DNA of 64,000 nucleotides from Mycobacterium sp. ITM-2016-00317 (GCF_002968295.1 NZ_CP134399.1:4340001-4404000); one strand, 5' to 3'. Shown: positions 26,239 through 36,261, counted from the first letter of the stretch. Notes: generated by a model from the letters alone, not told the origin. A program made the numbers and translations.

Positions 26239-27876
26239 CTACACCTCCATGTGGGGATAGGCGTGCCGGGTCGACGGCACGAACGTCTCCTTGATCGAGC
26301 GCGCCGAGGTCCACCGCAGCAGGTTCATCGGCGAACCGGCCTTATCGTTGGTGCCGGAGGCCCGCGAGCCGCCGAACGGTTGTTGCCCGACCACCGCACC
26401 GGTCGGTTTGTCGTTGACATAGAAGTTGCCCGCCGCGTGCCGCAACCGCTGTTGGGCGGTCAGCACCGCGGAGCGGTCGTCGGCGATCACCGCGCCCGTC
26501 AGCGCGTAGCGGGCGGTGCGATCCACGACGTCGAGGATGCGCTCGTAGTCGCCGTCGGGGTAGACGTGCACGGCCAGCAGCGGGCCGAAGTACTCGGTGC
26601 TGAACGCCTCGTCTGTGGGGTCGTCGGACAGCATGACCGTGGGCTGCACGAAATAGCCTTCGCTGTCGTCGTATTCACCGCCGACCGCGATGGTCACCCC
26701 GGCGGCACCCTTGGCCCGTTCGATCGCGGTGACGTTCTTGGCGAACGCGCGCTCGTCGATCAGCGCGCCGCCGAAGTTGGCCAGGTCGGTGACGTCGCCG
26801 TAGCGCAGGGCCTCGGTGGCGTCGAGGAAGTCCTCGCCCATCTTCTGCCACACCGACCGCGGGACGTAGGCGCGCGAGGCGGCCGAACACTTCTGCCCCT
26901 GGTAGTCGAACGCACCCCGGATCAGCGCCGTGCGCAGCACATCCGGCTGCGCGGAGGGATGCGCGACGACGAAGTCCTTGCCGCCGGTCTCGCCGACCAG
27001 CCGGGGATAGGTGTCGTAGCGGTCGATGTGGGTGCCCACCTCCCGCCACAGGTGCTGGAACGTCGCGGTCGACCCGGTGAAGTGGATGCCGGCCAGTCTG
27101 CGGTCGGCCAGCAGCACCTCCGAGACGGCCTTCCCATCACCGCCCAGCAGATTGATCACCCCCGGCGGCAGGCCCGCCGCCTCCAGCAGCTGCATGGTCA
27201 GGTAGGCCGCGAACATCTGCGTGGGCGAGGGCTTCCACACCACCGTGTTGCCCATCAGCGCTGGCGCCGTGGGCAGATTCCCGGCGATCGCGGTGAAGTT
27301 GAACGGGGTGATGGCGTAGACGAAACCCTCCAGCGGCCGGTAGTCGGTGCGGTTCCACACCCCTTTCGAGCTGGTCGGCTGCTGGGCCAGCAGCTGGCGG
27401 GCGAACGCCACGTTGAACCGCCAGAAGTCCACCAGTTCGCACGGCGCGTCGATCTCGGCCTGGTAGGCGGTCTTGGACTGCCCCAGCATCGTGGCGGCTG
27501 CCATGCGTTCCCGCCACGGACCCGACAGCAGGTCGGCCGCGCGCAGGAACACCGCGGCGCGTTCGTCGAACGGGGTGGCCTCCCAGCCCGGCTTGGCGGT
27601 GACCGCGGCGTCCACCGCGGCGGCGGCGTCCGCATGCCCGGCGTTGGTCAGGACACCCAGGCGCGCCGAATGCCGGTGCGGCTGGACCACTTCCATGGTG
27701 TCGCCGGCACCCATCCGGTGGGTCCCGCCGATGACATGCGGCAGGTCGATCGGGTCGGCGGCCAGCGCGGCCAGTGCATCCTCCAGCCGGTGGCGTTCCG
27801 GGGAGCCGGGGGCGTAGTCGTGCACCGGCTCGTTGGCCGGCAGCGGCACGTCGGTTATCGCGGTGATCGCGGTCAT
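26239..27876 (-). CDS. pruA: 1-pyrroline-5-carboxylate dehydrogenase
   Basis: A 545-residue NAD-dependent aldehyde dehydrogenase that turns glutamate semialdehyde into glutamate, the second step of proline use. Motifs: ITPFNFTAI (near 180), GGKDFVVAHPSA (near 300), FDYQGQKCSAASRAYVP with the catalytic Cys (near 325) and FGGSRASGTNDKAG near the C-terminus. Length matches Rv1187 (rocA/pruA, 543 aa). ATG 27876 is the start; the frame stays open much further upstream but that DNA belongs to the regulator gene. Divergent from pruC. Confidence 0.95.
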   Translation of the reverse strand: MTAITAITDVPLPANEPVHDYAPGSPERHRLEDALAALAADPIDLPHVIGGTHRMGAGDTMEVVQPHRHSARLGVLTNAGHADAAAAVDAAVTAKPGWEATPFDERAAVFLRAADLLSGPWRERMAAATMLGQSKTAYQAEIDAPCELVDFWRFNVAFARQLLAQQPTSSKGVWNRTDYRPLEGFVYAITPFNFTAIAGNLPTAPALMGNTVVWKPSPTQMFAAYLTMQLLEAAGLPPGVINLLGGDGKAVSEVLLADRRLAGIHFTGSTATFQHLWREVGTHIDRYDTYPRLVGETGGKDFVVAHPSAQPDVLRTALIRGAFDYQGQKCSAASRAYVPRSVWQKMGEDFLDATEALRYGDVTDLANFGGALIDERAFAKNVTAIERAKGAAGVTIAVGGEYDDSEGYFVQPTVMLSDDPTDEAFSTEYFGPLLAVHVYPDGDYERILDVVDRTARYALTGAVIADDRSAVLTAQQRLRHAAGNFYVNDKPTGAVVGQQPFGGSRASGTNDKAGSPMNLLRWTSARSIKETFVPSTRHAYPHMEV

Positions 27877-27913
27877 GCACCGAGGATCGTCGCGTCGGAC
27901 CTCCGTTGGCGAT

Positions 27914-27959
27914 GTCTGATCGGACAACCGATGGCAGACTTGTTGAGGCAATCGGACAA
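27914..27959 (+). promoter_or_regulatory. Candidate PruC operator between pruA and pruC
   Basis: TGTCTGATCGGACA (27914-27927) is a 14-base palindrome with one mismatched pair. Its right part, ATCGGACAA (27919-27927), is repeated exactly at 27951-27959, 32 bases or about three helical turns away. The repeats lie between divergent pruA and pruC, where the proline-responsive activator is expected to bind. Confidence 0.45.
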
Positions 27960-27969
27960 AGGACCCACG

Positions 27970-29543
27970 ATGGCCTCCACTCCCGGTCTCGGCCTCGGCC
28001 TCGGCCAACTGCTCCTCGCGCTGGACCGGACCATGGTCACGCTCGTCGAGGCACCCCGCGGGCTGGATTTGCCGGTGACCTCGGTCGCCCTCGTCGACGC
28101 CGACGACGTGCGGCTCGGCCTGTCTCTCGGGCCCGGTTCGGCCGATCTGCTCTTCCTGCTGGGCGGATCCGACGCCGCGGCGCTGGGGTGGGTGGAACAC
28201 CACGCCGACCGGCCCGTCGCGGTCTTCGTCAAGGAACCGACCCCGCAGGCCGTCGCCCGCGCGGTGGCACTCGGCACCGCGGTCGTCACCGTCGACCCGC
28301 GCGCCCGCTGGGAACACCTGTACCGCCTGGTCAACCACGCCATCGAGCACCACGGGGACCGCAGCGACCCGCAACGGCGCTCGGGCACCGACCTGTTCGG
28401 TCTTGCCCAGTCCATCGCCGACCGCACCCGCGGCATGATCTGCATCGAGGACGCCGACAGCCGCATGCTGGCCTACTCCGCCAGCGACGAGGCCGACGAA
28501 CTGCGCCGGCTGACGATCCTGGGCCGGCAGGCCCGCCCGAGCATCTCCAATGGATCGGGCAGTGGGGCATCTTCGACGCCCTGCGTGCCGGTCCGGACGT
28601 GGTCCGGGTCGCCGAGCGGCCGGAGCTGGGGCTGAGGCCGCGGCTGGCGGTCGGCATTCATCTGCCCGCCGACGCGCGGCACTCGGCACGGTTCGCCGGC
28701 ACCATCTGGCTGCAGCAGGGGTCGGCGCCGCCCGCCGACGATGCCGAGGACATCCTGCGGGGCGGGGCGGTGCTGGCGGCCCGGATCCTGTCCCGGCTGG
28801 CGGCGGCGCCGTCCCAGCATGCCGCCCGCATCCAGCAGCTGCTCGGGCTGGCGGGGACAGAGGTCGGGGACGTCGCGGCGCTGGCCGACGAACTCGGCAT
28901 CCCGGTGCACGGGCGCGCCGCACTGGTGGGGTTCCACCGCCACGGGGCCGCCGTACCGGCCGACGTCCTGGCGTTGAGCGCGGGCGCTTTTCGTGCTGAC
29001 GCGCAGGTGGCCGCCGCGGGCGACCGGGTGTACGTGCTGTTCCCCGAGCTCAGAGCCGCCGCTGCGGTGGGTTCGTGGGCGCGCGGGATGGTGTCGTCGT
29101 TGCGGCGCGAACTCGGGCTGCAGGTGCGCGCGGTCACCGCGCCGCTGGCGGGTTTGGCCGATGCGGCGGACGCGCGCGCCGAGGTGGACAAGGTGTTCGA
29201 CAGCGCCGAACGGCACCCGGGCGCAATCGACGCGGTGACCTCGCTGGACGACGCGCGCACCACGGTGCTGCTCGACGAGATCGTCTCGCACGTCGCGTCG
29301 CAGCGGCATCTGGTCGACCCGCGGGTACGCAGGCTGCGGGCCGGCGATCCGTTGATGGCCGCGACACTGCAGGCCTATCTGAACGGTTTCGGCGACATCG
29401 CCGCGGTCGCCGCGCGGCTGCACGTGCACCCGAACACGGTGCGCTACCGGATCAGACGGGTCGAGAAGCTGCTGTCGACCTCACTGGAGAACCCCGACGA
29501 CCGGCTGGTGCTGGAGCTGGGACTGCGCGCGACGGAAACCTGA
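27970..29543 (+). pseudogene. pruC: PucR-family proline-utilisation regulator PruC, single-base frameshift
   Basis: Read through, this is a regulator of about 524 residues. The N-terminal sensory part (MASTPGLGLGLGQLLLALDR to ELRRLTILGRQA) is in one frame, and the remainder (PPEHLQWIGQWGIFDALRAGP to the end) is in another. Adding one C to GGCCCGCCCG at about 28531-28538 restores LGRQAPPEHLQWIG. The C-terminus holds the PucR helix-turn-helix (LHVHPNTVRYRIRRVEKLL). The homologue Rv1186c activates pruAB on proline. ATG 27970 has AAAGGA 7 bases upstream. Either the locus has lost its activator or the base is missing from the assembly. Confidence 0.82.
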
Positions 29544-29557
29544 GCCGGTACCCGCGG

Positions 29558-30733
29558 TCAGGACCGATCGCCGAGACGCTCGACGGCGGCGGCGATGCGT
29601 TCGTCGGTCGCGGTCAGCGCCACCCGGACGTGCCGGGCACCGCGCGGGCCGTAGAACTCCCCCGGCGCGACGAGAATGCCCCGCTGCGCCAACCATGCGA
29701 CGGTGTCGCGGCACGGCTCGTCGCGGGTGGCCCACAGGTAGAGGCCGCCCTCGGAGTGGTCGACGGTGAACCCGGCCGCCAGCAGCGCGGGCAGCAGCGC
29801 GTCGCGGCGCCGCCGGTAGCGCTCGCGCTGCTCCTGCTCGTGGAGATCGTCGTCGAGCGCGGCCACCATCGCGGCCTGGATCGGCGTCGGCACCATCAGG
29901 CCGGCGTGCTTGCGCACCGCGAGCAGTTCGGCCACCACCGCCGGATCGCCTGCGACGAATCCGGCCCGGTAGCCGGCCAGCGAGGACGTCTTCGACAGCG
30001 AGTGGATGGCCAGCAACCCGGTGTGGTCGCCGTCGCAGACCTGCGGGTGCAGCACCGAGACCGGCGTGTCGTCCCAACCCAAGCCGAGATAGCACTCGTC
30101 GGAGGCGACCAGCACGCCGCGCTCGCGCGCCCACTCGACGACCTTGCGCAGGTGTTCGACGCCGAGGATCCGGCCGGTCGGATTACTCGGCGAGTTGAGG
30201 TAGACCAGCGCCGGGGCGGATGAGCCGCTTGCGCGAAGACCAGCCAGCACCGAGGGCCCCAGTTGGGTCAGCGAATCGGCGCGGACCACCGCGGCGCCGG
30301 CCAGCAGCGCACCCACCTCGTAGGTCGGGTAGGCCAGTTCGGGCACGACCACGACGTCGCCTGCCGCGAGCCCCAGCGTGGTGGGCAACCACGCGATGAG
30401 CTCCTTGGTGCCGATCGCCGGGAGGACCGCCTCGGGCGGCACCCCGGTGATCCCGTACCGGCGCGCCAGCGCCGACACGGCGGCCTCGCGCAGCGCGGGA
30501 GTGCCGTGCGTCGTCGGATATCCCGGCGCCGAACTGGCGGCGGCCAGGGCGTCCCGGATGACCGGAGCCACCGGATCGACCGGGGTTCCGACGGACAGGT
30601 CGACGATCCCGCCGGCATGCGCGCGGGCAGCCGCGGTCGCCTCGGCGAGCGTGTCCCACGGGAAGACCGGCAGGGACGCCGACTTGCGCGGCCGGGTGAA
30701 CTCAGAGGGTGCGCGCTGAGCCGTGGTACTCAG
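29558..30733 (-). CDS. dapC: N-succinyldiaminopimelate aminotransferase DapC, probable CTG start
   Basis: A PLP-dependent class I/II aminotransferase in lysine/DAP synthesis, about 391 residues. It has [48 protein letters not shown] (PLP Asp) and [17 protein letters not shown] (PLP Lys). The conserved N-terminus [13 protein letters not shown] lies upstream of the first ATG/GTG/TTG in frame (GTG 30571), so the start must be non-standard. CTG 30733 overlaps the fdxC stop as CTGA and gives a full-length protein. Homologue of Rv1178 after Rv1177. Confidence 0.88.
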   Translation of the reverse strand: MSTTAQRAPSEFTRPRKSASLPVFPWDTLAEATAAARAHAGGIVDLSVGTPVDPVAPVIRDALAAASSAPGYPTTHGTPALREAAVSALARRYGITGVPPEAVLPAIGTKELIAWLPTTLGLAAGDVVVVPELAYPTYEVGALLAGAAVVRADSLTQLGPSVLAGLRASGSSAPALVYLNSPSNPTGRILGVEHLRKVVEWARERGVLVASDECYLGLGWDDTPVSVLHPQVCDGDHTGLLAIHSLSKTSSLAGYRAGFVAGDPAVVAELLAVRKHAGLMVPTPIQAAMVAALDDDLHEQEQRERYRRRRDALLPALLAAGFTVDHSEGGLYLWATRDEPCRDTVAWLAQRGILVAPGEFYGPRGARHVRVALTATDERIAAAVERLGDRS

Positions 30734-31053
30734 TCCTCACCCTGCGGCGGGAGATCCTTGACCGCCTGCGGGTCGTTGTCGGTCTGGCCGACCTTCGAGG
30801 CGCCGCCCGGCGAACCCAGCTCGGCGAAGAAGTCTGCGTTGCTCTGGGTGTAGCTGCTCCACTGATCGGGGACGTCGTCCTCGTAGTAGATGGCCTCCAC
30901 GGGGCACACCGGCTCGCAGGCGCCGCAGTCGACGCACTCATCCGGATGGATGTACAGCATGCGTGCGCCCTCATAGATGCAGTCGACAGGGCACTCTTCG
31001 ATGCACGCCTTGTCTTTGACGTCGACGCAGGGCTCGGCAATGACGTACGTCAC
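30730..31053 (-). CDS. fdxC: Seven-iron ferredoxin FdxC
   Basis: A 107-residue ferredoxin with [29 protein letters not shown] and [20 protein letters not shown], the cysteine pattern of a [3Fe-4S][4Fe-4S] protein. It carries electrons to partners not visible here. Length matches FdxC (Rv1177). Its stop overlaps the presumed CTG start of dapC. ATG 31053 is clear. Confidence 0.95.
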   Translation of the reverse strand: MTYVIAEPCVDVKDKACIEECPVDCIYEGARMLYIHPDECVDCGACEPVCPVEAIYYEDDVPDQWSSYTQSNADFFAELGSPGGASKVGQTDNDPQAVKDLPPQGED

Positions 31054-31389
31054 GAACTACTCCTCAAGTCCTCTCGAACTACCTGTCCGGTGGGCTGCTA
31101 GCAGGCAGGGCTCAGCCGATGCCGTGACCAACTCAGCAAGTATCCATGCCGTGTGTCGGACGCGCAGGTCAGTGTGCCCTAACTTCGGGTGGCCTAACTT
31201 CACGCGCAACACCAGGTAGGGGTTGCGCGTGGTTACTGATACTAAACGTTGCAGATACCGCGCGCCTAGTGACACACGCCGCGGCACGGTCTCGAAAGTG
31301 TCGGATGTCGGGAATAAATTCGGACTGCGGTCCGCTTGATCCCGAGGTAACCGTCGGTCCGCCGACCCACCTCGAACGCAAGGGACACC
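31054..31389. promoter_or_regulatory. Divergent fdxC/yceI-like control region
   Basis: A 336-base gap between divergent genes with no credible coding sequence (a 76-codon minus-strand frame at 31057-31287 looks random). It holds a direct repeat CCTAACTTC at 31178-31186 and 31193-31201, followed by a strong inverted repeat at 31201-31231. AT content rises around 31230-31330, where the promoter of the YceI gene probably lies. Confidence 0.4.
31201..31231. repeat. Perfect 10-bp inverted repeat
   Basis: CACGCGCAAC (31201-31210) and GTTGCGCGTG (31222-31231) are exact reverse complements separated by 11 bases. There is no T-run on either side, so it is more likely an operator or a leader hairpin of fdxC (about 150 bases before its start) than a terminator. 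Confidence 0.6.
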
Positions 31390-31947
31390 ATGACCACGAC
31401 CACCACGGCACTACCCACCGGAACCTGGGCCATCGACCCGGCCCACTCGTCGATCGCCTTCTCCGTCCGCCACCTGATGGTGAGCCGGGTCCGGGGCGTC
31501 TTCGGCACCTTCGACGGCGCGATCACCGTCGACGAGAACGGCGTACCGGCGGTAAGCGCCGAGATCGCTGTCGACTCCGTCGACTCCCGCAACGAACAGC
31601 GCGACGCGCACCTGCGCTCGGCGGACTTCTTCGACACCGAGAAGTTCCCGGCCGCGACCTTCACCTCGACCGCCGTCCAGGCCGCCGTCCAGGCCGCCGG
31701 TGACGACTACGTCCTCGACGGCGACTTCACCCTCAAGGGCGTGACCCGCCCGGTCTCGCTGACCCTGGAGTTCAACGGCACCAACCCCGGCATGGGCAAC
31801 GGCGAGGTCGCCGGTTTCACGGCCTCGGTGACGTTGAACCGCAAGGAGTTCGGCATCGACATCGACATGCCGCTGGAGACCGGCGGAGCAGTGATCGGCG
31901 ACAAGGTGACGATCACCCTCGAGATCGAGGCCGTCCGGAAACCCTGA
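31390..31947 (+). CDS. YceI-family lipocalin-like protein
   Basis: A 185-residue YceI-domain protein: TGTWAIDPAHSSIAFSVRHLMVSRVRG at the start, SVDSRNEQRDAHLRSADFFDTEKFP in the middle, and FTLKGVTRPVSLTLEF near the C-terminus. YceI proteins are beta-barrels that bind long isoprenoid or amide lipids. No signal peptide is seen, so this copy should be cytoplasmic. ATG 31390. It ends just before a strong hairpin shared with the convergent FAH gene. Confidence 0.88.
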   Translation: MTTTTTALPTGTWAIDPAHSSIAFSVRHLMVSRVRGVFGTFDGAITVDENGVPAVSAEIAVDSVDSRNEQRDAHLRSADFFDTEKFPAATFTSTAVQAAVQAAGDDYVLDGDFTLKGVTRPVSLTLEFNGTNPGMGNGEVAGFTASVTLNRKEFGIDIDMPLETGGAVIGDKVTITLEIEAVRKP

Positions 31948-31955
31948 CTGTGGGC

Positions 31956-31988
31956 CGTGAAACCCGCTGTTTCACAGCGGGTTTCACG
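31956..31988. terminator. Perfect 14-bp hairpin between convergent genes
   Basis: CGTGAAACCCGCTG (31956-31969) pairs exactly with CAGCGGGTTTCACG (31975-31988) around a 5-base loop. It lies between the YceI stop (31947) and the FAH stop (31984) and covers the latter. It lacks a long T-run, as is common in mycobacterial intrinsic terminators, and could serve both strands. Confidence 0.7.
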
Positions 31989-32892
31989 CCAGTATCCGAT
32001 GGCTGACGTCACCGATCTGGTCGATGGTCAGTCTCAGTTCGTCACCCGGCCGTAGCCAGCGTCCGATTTCCATGCCACTGCCGCCCGGCAGCGTGCCGGT
32101 GGCGAACAACTCACCGGGATACAGCCTTTCGTCCCGGGACGCGTGTGCGAGCACGTCGCCGACCGACCACTGCAGGCCGCTGCTGGAGACCTCGCCGACC
32201 TGAGCTCCGTTGATGGTGACCGTCCCGGTGAGAGCCTCCAGTCGCGGCAGGATCTCGTCGGCGGTGACCGCCACCGCGGACATCGACGAGGCGAAGTGCT
32301 TGGCCTTCTGCGGGCCCAGCCCGGTGGCCATCTCGGCGCGTTGTACATCGCGGGCGCTGAAGTCGTTGACGACGACGAACGCGCCGATCGCCGCGAGCGC
32401 CTCGTCGGGCGTGGCGTTGAACAGCGGCGCCTTGAGGACGAAGCCGACCTCCAGTTCGAAGTCCAGCGCCGTGGAGTACGACGGGAACGCCACCGGTGTG
32501 CCGCTGGGCACGAAGCTCAGGTGGTTCGACATGTAGTAGATCGGCTGGCGGTAGAACAGGGGCTTGGGCCGGAACAGCGGGAACGGCCTGCCGGTCACCT
32601 TCTCGATCGCCGCGGCGGCCCGCGACTGGCGGGGATGGAAGCGCCGCACCAGTCCGCGCGCCGCGTCGGTGGCGTGTGCCTCGGAGAGCATGAAGTCGCG
32701 AAACGACGCCGGCTGGAACGGCAGCACCTGGCCGGCGAGGTCGTGATGGCGCTGCGCAGCGGCCAGCTCCCACCCGGCGTCGAACACCACACCGCCCAGC
32801 GGCGAGGTGTCCTCGGTGCGCACCCATGCGCCGTCGGCTCCCAGAGACTGCACTTCCAACCCGCCGTCGGTGAGCACCCGTCGCAGCTTCAT
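31984..32892 (-). CDS. Fumarylacetoacetate hydrolase family protein
   Basis: A 302-residue FAH-fold protein. Metal-ligand motifs are DFELEVGFVL (near residues 145-154) and VVNDFSARDVQ (near 180-190); GLGPQKAKHFASSM and LFATGTLPGGSGMEIGRWLRPGDELRLTID follow. The family includes fumarylacetoacetases, acylpyruvases and oxaloacetate decarboxylases acting on C-C bonds of dioxo acids. The true substrate cannot be told, and there are no pathway genes nearby. ATG 32892. Confidence 0.82.
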   Translation of the reverse strand: MKLRRVLTDGGLEVQSLGADGAWVRTEDTSPLGGVVFDAGWELAAAQRHHDLAGQVLPFQPASFRDFMLSEAHATDAARGLVRRFHPRQSRAAAAIEKVTGRPFPLFRPKPLFYRQPIYYMSNHLSFVPSGTPVAFPSYSTALDFELEVGFVLKAPLFNATPDEALAAIGAFVVVNDFSARDVQRAEMATGLGPQKAKHFASSMSAVAVTADEILPRLEALTGTVTINGAQVGEVSSSGLQWSVGDVLAHASRDERLYPGELFATGTLPGGSGMEIGRWLRPGDELRLTIDQIGDVSHRILA

Positions 32893-33011
32893 GGTTCCGT
32901 CCTACCAGGAGCCTGCTTTGGCACGCAGGTCCGCGAGCGTGCGCGTTGTCGGACTTTTGCGCGGCGTGTCGGCCGCAGACACGCACGCTCGCCCCAACTC
33001 GGGGGTGGAGG

Positions 33012-35591
33012 TCAGGCCGCGAGCGGGGTGTAGTCCGTGGTCCGCTGGCGTGCCGGGCGGCCGATCCCCTCGGCGATCGCGACGAGCTCGGCCACGGTCT
33101 TGGCCGAGCCGTTCTCCGAGCCGGCCATCCGGGAGATGGTCTCCTCCATCAGCGTGCCGCCGAGATCGTTGGCGCCGCCGCGCAGCATCACCTGGGTGCG
33201 CTCGACGCCGAGCTTGACCCAGCTGGTCTGAATGCTGGGGATCCTGCCGTGCAACATGATTCGCGCCAGCGCGTGCACCGCCCGGTTGTCCCGGTGGGTG
33301 GGCCCCGGCCGCGCCCCACCGGCCAGGTACAGCGGCGAGGACTGGTGCACGAACGGCAGCGGCACGAACTCGGTGAACCCGCCGGTGCGGTCCTGGATGC
33401 CGCGCAGCACGTTGAGATGCCCGACCCAGTGCCGCGGGGTGTCGACGTGGCCGTACATCATCGTCGAGCTCGACCGCAGCCCGACCTCGTGCGCGGTGGT
33501 CACGACGTCGATCCACATCGACGTCGGCAGCTTGCCCTTGGTCAGCACCCAGCGCACCTCGTCGTCGAGGATCTCGGCAGCGGTGCCGGGGATGGTGTCC
33601 AGGCCCGCCTCACGCAGCGACGTCAGCCACTCCCGGATCGAGAGTCCGCTCTTGGTGACGCCGTTGGCGATCTCCATCGGCGAGAACGCGTGCACGTGCA
33701 TCGACGGCACCCGCGCCTTGACCGCCCGCACCAGATCGGCATAACCGGTCACGGGCAGTTCCGGGTCGATGCCGCCTTGCATGCACACCTCGGTGGCGCC
33801 GGCCACGTGCGCCTCCCAGGCGCGTTCGGCCACCTCGTCGGTGGACAGCGAGTACGCGTCGGCGTCGCCCTTGCGTTGCGCGAACGCGCAGAATCGGCAG
33901 CCGGTGTAGCAGATGTTGGTGAAGTTGATGTTGCGGTTCACCACGAATGTGACGTCATCGCCGACGACGTCACGGCGCAGCGAATCGGCAAGTGCGGTCA
34001 CGGCTTCCAGCGCGGGTCCGTCGGCGGTGGCCAGCGCGAGGTACTCGTCGTCGGAGCAGCCCGCCGGATCCCGTTCGGCCGAGCGCAATGCGGCGAGCAC
34101 ATCGGTGTCGACACGTTCGGGCGCGCGGGCGGCCAGCTCGTTCACCTTGGCCCGGATGGACTCCCAGTCACCGAACGCGCTGCCGAGGTCGCTGCGGGTC
34201 TCGGTCAGCCGGCCCTCGGTGTCGATCGCGGTGTGCAGATCGGTGCGACCCAGCGATTCGGTGGCCTCGTCGGGCTCCTGCCACGGGTGGCCCACCGGGT
34301 TGACGTCCAGCGCGTAACCGGTGTCCGGGTCGGCCAGCGCGGCGACGTGCCCGTACACCCGCGGATCGATCCACGCCGCACCGGCCTGCACGTACTGCGG
34401 CTGGGCGGTCAGCCGTTGGACCAGGTCGTAGCCGGCTTCGGCGGTGACCGCGGCCAATTCGTCCAGCGCGGGCCAGGGCCGCTCCGGGTTGACGTGGTCG
34501 GGCGTCAGCGGCGAGACCCCACCCCAGTCGTCGACGCCTGCGGCGATCAGCGCGAGGCATTCCCGGCGCGACACCAGATTCGGCGGCGCCTGGATACGCA
34601 CTTTGGGGCCCATCACCAGTCGGGTCACCGCGATGGTCGCCAGGAAATCGTCCAGCCCGGCATCGGGCACGTCGGCCATGGCGGTGTGGTCCTTGGCACG
34701 GAAGTTCTGCACGATCACTTCCTGGACGTGGCCGAACTCCTTGTGCGAGCGGCGGATCGCGTGCACGGTCTCGGCCCGCTCGGTCAGCGTCTCGCCGATG
34801 CCCACCAGCAGACCGGTGGTGAACGGGATCGACAGCCGGCCCGCGTCGTCGAGCGCACGCAACCGCACCACGGGATCCTTGTCGGGGCTGCCGTAGTGAG
34901 CCAGCCCCTTGGTCTCGAACAGCCGCCGCGACGTGGTCTCCAGCATCATGCCCATCGACGGCGCCACCGGCTTGAGCCGCGACAACTCCGACCAGGACAT
35001 CACGCCCGGGTTCAGGTGCGGCAGCAGCCCGGTCTCTTCGAGCACCCGGATCGCCATCGCCCGCACGTAGTCCAGGGTCGAGTCGTAGCCACGCTCGTCG
35101 AGCCACTGCCGCGCCTCGTCCCAGCGATCCTCGGGCCGGTCGCCCAGGGTGAAAAGCGCTTCCTTGCAACCCAATTCGGCACCCCGGCGGGCGACGTCGA
35201 GGATCTCGTCAGCCTCCATGAACATGCCCCGGCCCTCGGCGCGCAGCTTGCCGGGCACAGTGACGAACGTGCAGTAGTGGCACTTGTCGCGGCACAGGTG
35301 GGTGACGGGGATGAAGACCTTGCGCGAGTAACTGACGGGCAGCCGTCCCGTGGCACCGCGCCGACCGGCGGCATCGAGACCGGCGTCGCGCACCCGGGCC
35401 GCCGACGCGCACAGGTCCACGAGATCGTCGCCGCGCGCGGTCATCGCGATCGCGGCCTCGTCGACGTTGAGTGCCACGCCGTCGCGGGCGCGCCGGAGCA
35501 CCCGCCGCAGTGCGGCCGGGCTCGGCGCACCGGGCCTGGGAGGAACTACCGGGTTGGGCAGATCGGCACCGTGCTGGGGGTTCAGAGCCAC
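33012..35591 (-). CDS. fbiC: F420 chromophore (FO) synthase FbiC
   Basis: An 859-residue fusion of CofG- and CofH-type radical SAM enzymes that makes 7,8-didemethyl-8-hydroxy-5-deazariboflavin from tyrosine and the flavin precursor. The first cluster motif is CRDKCHYC (near residue 90), the second CYTGCRFC (near 555). Each precedes an 8-strand barrel region ([15 protein letters not shown] in the second half). M. tuberculosis FbiC (Rv1173) is 856 aa. GTG 35591 ([14 protein letters not shown]) fits that length; the frame is open to 35636. F420 is used by PPOX-type enzymes and others. Confidence 0.95.
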   Translation of the reverse strand: MALNPQHGADLPNPVVPPRPGAPSPAALRRVLRRARDGVALNVDEAAIAMTARGDDLVDLCASAARVRDAGLDAAGRRGATGRLPVSYSRKVFIPVTHLCRDKCHYCTFVTVPGKLRAEGRGMFMEADEILDVARRGAELGCKEALFTLGDRPEDRWDEARQWLDERGYDSTLDYVRAMAIRVLEETGLLPHLNPGVMSWSELSRLKPVAPSMGMMLETTSRRLFETKGLAHYGSPDKDPVVRLRALDDAGRLSIPFTTGLLVGIGETLTERAETVHAIRRSHKEFGHVQEVIVQNFRAKDHTAMADVPDAGLDDFLATIAVTRLVMGPKVRIQAPPNLVSRRECLALIAAGVDDWGGVSPLTPDHVNPERPWPALDELAAVTAEAGYDLVQRLTAQPQYVQAGAAWIDPRVYGHVAALADPDTGYALDVNPVGHPWQEPDEATESLGRTDLHTAIDTEGRLTETRSDLGSAFGDWESIRAKVNELAARAPERVDTDVLAALRSAERDPAGCSDDEYLALATADGPALEAVTALADSLRRDVVGDDVTFVVNRNINFTNICYTGCRFCAFAQRKGDADAYSLSTDEVAERAWEAHVAGATEVCMQGGIDPELPVTGYADLVRAVKARVPSMHVHAFSPMEIANGVTKSGLSIREWLTSLREAGLDTIPGTAAEILDDEVRWVLTKGKLPTSMWIDVVTTAHEVGLRSSSTMMYGHVDTPRHWVGHLNVLRGIQDRTGGFTEFVPLPFVHQSSPLYLAGGARPGPTHRDNRAVHALARIMLHGRIPSIQTSWVKLGVERTQVMLRGGANDLGGTLMEETISRMAGSENGSAKTVAELVAIAEGIGRPARQRTTDYTPLAA

Positions 35592-35687
35592 TTCCCTATA
35601 ACCCCGGCGTCCTCGCGGATCATCCACGCGTCTCACTCTCTGAAACAGAATGCGTCTGCCATCCGCCTGACATAGGGATCACAGTAG

Positions 35688-36101
35688 TCACCTGATCCGG
35701 CTCGCGGTGCCTGCCCCCGCCGTCGGGTTCCGCGTCAACAACCACGCGGCGGGCCCGGCCCCGAGGGCCACCAGCAGCACCGGGCCGAACTCCATGATCC
35801 CGACTCCGCCGAAGACGGCGTCGTCACCGGGACCCACCACGGTGAACAGCACAACCGTGGCCAGCCAGGTCCACAGCGGCAATGCCGCCAGCCGCGGCGC
35901 CGACGTCCACTGCAGGGCCGCCCACACCAGCGCCACGTTCAGCAGACCGCTGAGCAGCGCGCTGAAGGGTGCCGGCACCGTGCCGATGCGCCACGGCAGG
36001 AAGAAGATGGCCAGCACGGCCGAGAGCACGCCGTCGAGGGCGAGCAGGGACAGCACGAGAACACGTAGCCGGGACGATGCCGGCCGGGCCGGGGCTGTCA
36101 G
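35688..36101 (-). CDS. Small membrane protein, Rv1171-like, possible CTG start
   Basis: A 137-residue protein with four hydrophobic helices (VLVLSLLALDGVLSAVLAI, LLSGLLNVALVWAALQW, LWTWLATVVLFTVVG, FGPVLLVALGAGPAAWLLT). Its place after mshB matches Rv1171. The frame stays open to 36320, but upstream residues look non-coding. CTG 36101 overlaps the stop of a 35-codon gene as CTGA; otherwise GTG 36056 inside the first helix would be the start. Function unknown. Confidence 0.6.
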   Translation of the reverse strand: MTAPARPASSRLRVLVLSLLALDGVLSAVLAIFFLPWRIGTVPAPFSALLSGLLNVALVWAALQWTSAPRLAALPLWTWLATVVLFTVVGPGDDAVFGGVGIMEFGPVLLVALGAGPAAWLLTRNPTAGAGTASRIR

Positions 36102-36205
36102 GTCGGGATGCTGTCGAGCACCGAGACGAGCGAGCCGACCACCCATTGGAAGCTGTCGAGGCGGTCCTGCCAATGCTGCAGGTTGGGATCCAGGTCCTGG
36201 TCCAT
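36098..36205 (-). CDS. Small acidic 35-residue protein in the mshB operon
   Basis: ATG 36205 opens MDQDLDPNLQHWQDRLDSF and the frame ends at TGA 36098 after 35 codons. GGAAGGGAAG stands 4-13 bases upstream, one of the better ribosome sites in the window. The predicted peptide is an amphipathic acidic helix followed by a hydrophobic stretch (WVVGSLVSVL). It lies 57 bases after mshB and overlaps the next gene. It may be a real microprotein or a leader whose translation drives the downstream membrane protein. Confidence 0.5.
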   Translation of the reverse strand: MDQDLDPNLQHWQDRLDSFQWVVGSLVSVLDSIPT

Positions 36206-36261
36206 GTGCTTCCCTTCCGTCCGCGCTCGGTTGCGGGCAGCTTACCCTCCGCAACGCCGTG

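Noticed and set aside
31057-31287. 76-codon minus-strand frame between fdxC and the YceI gene
   Set aside because: No ribosome site, no family likeness, overlaps the inverted repeat; treated as non-coding.
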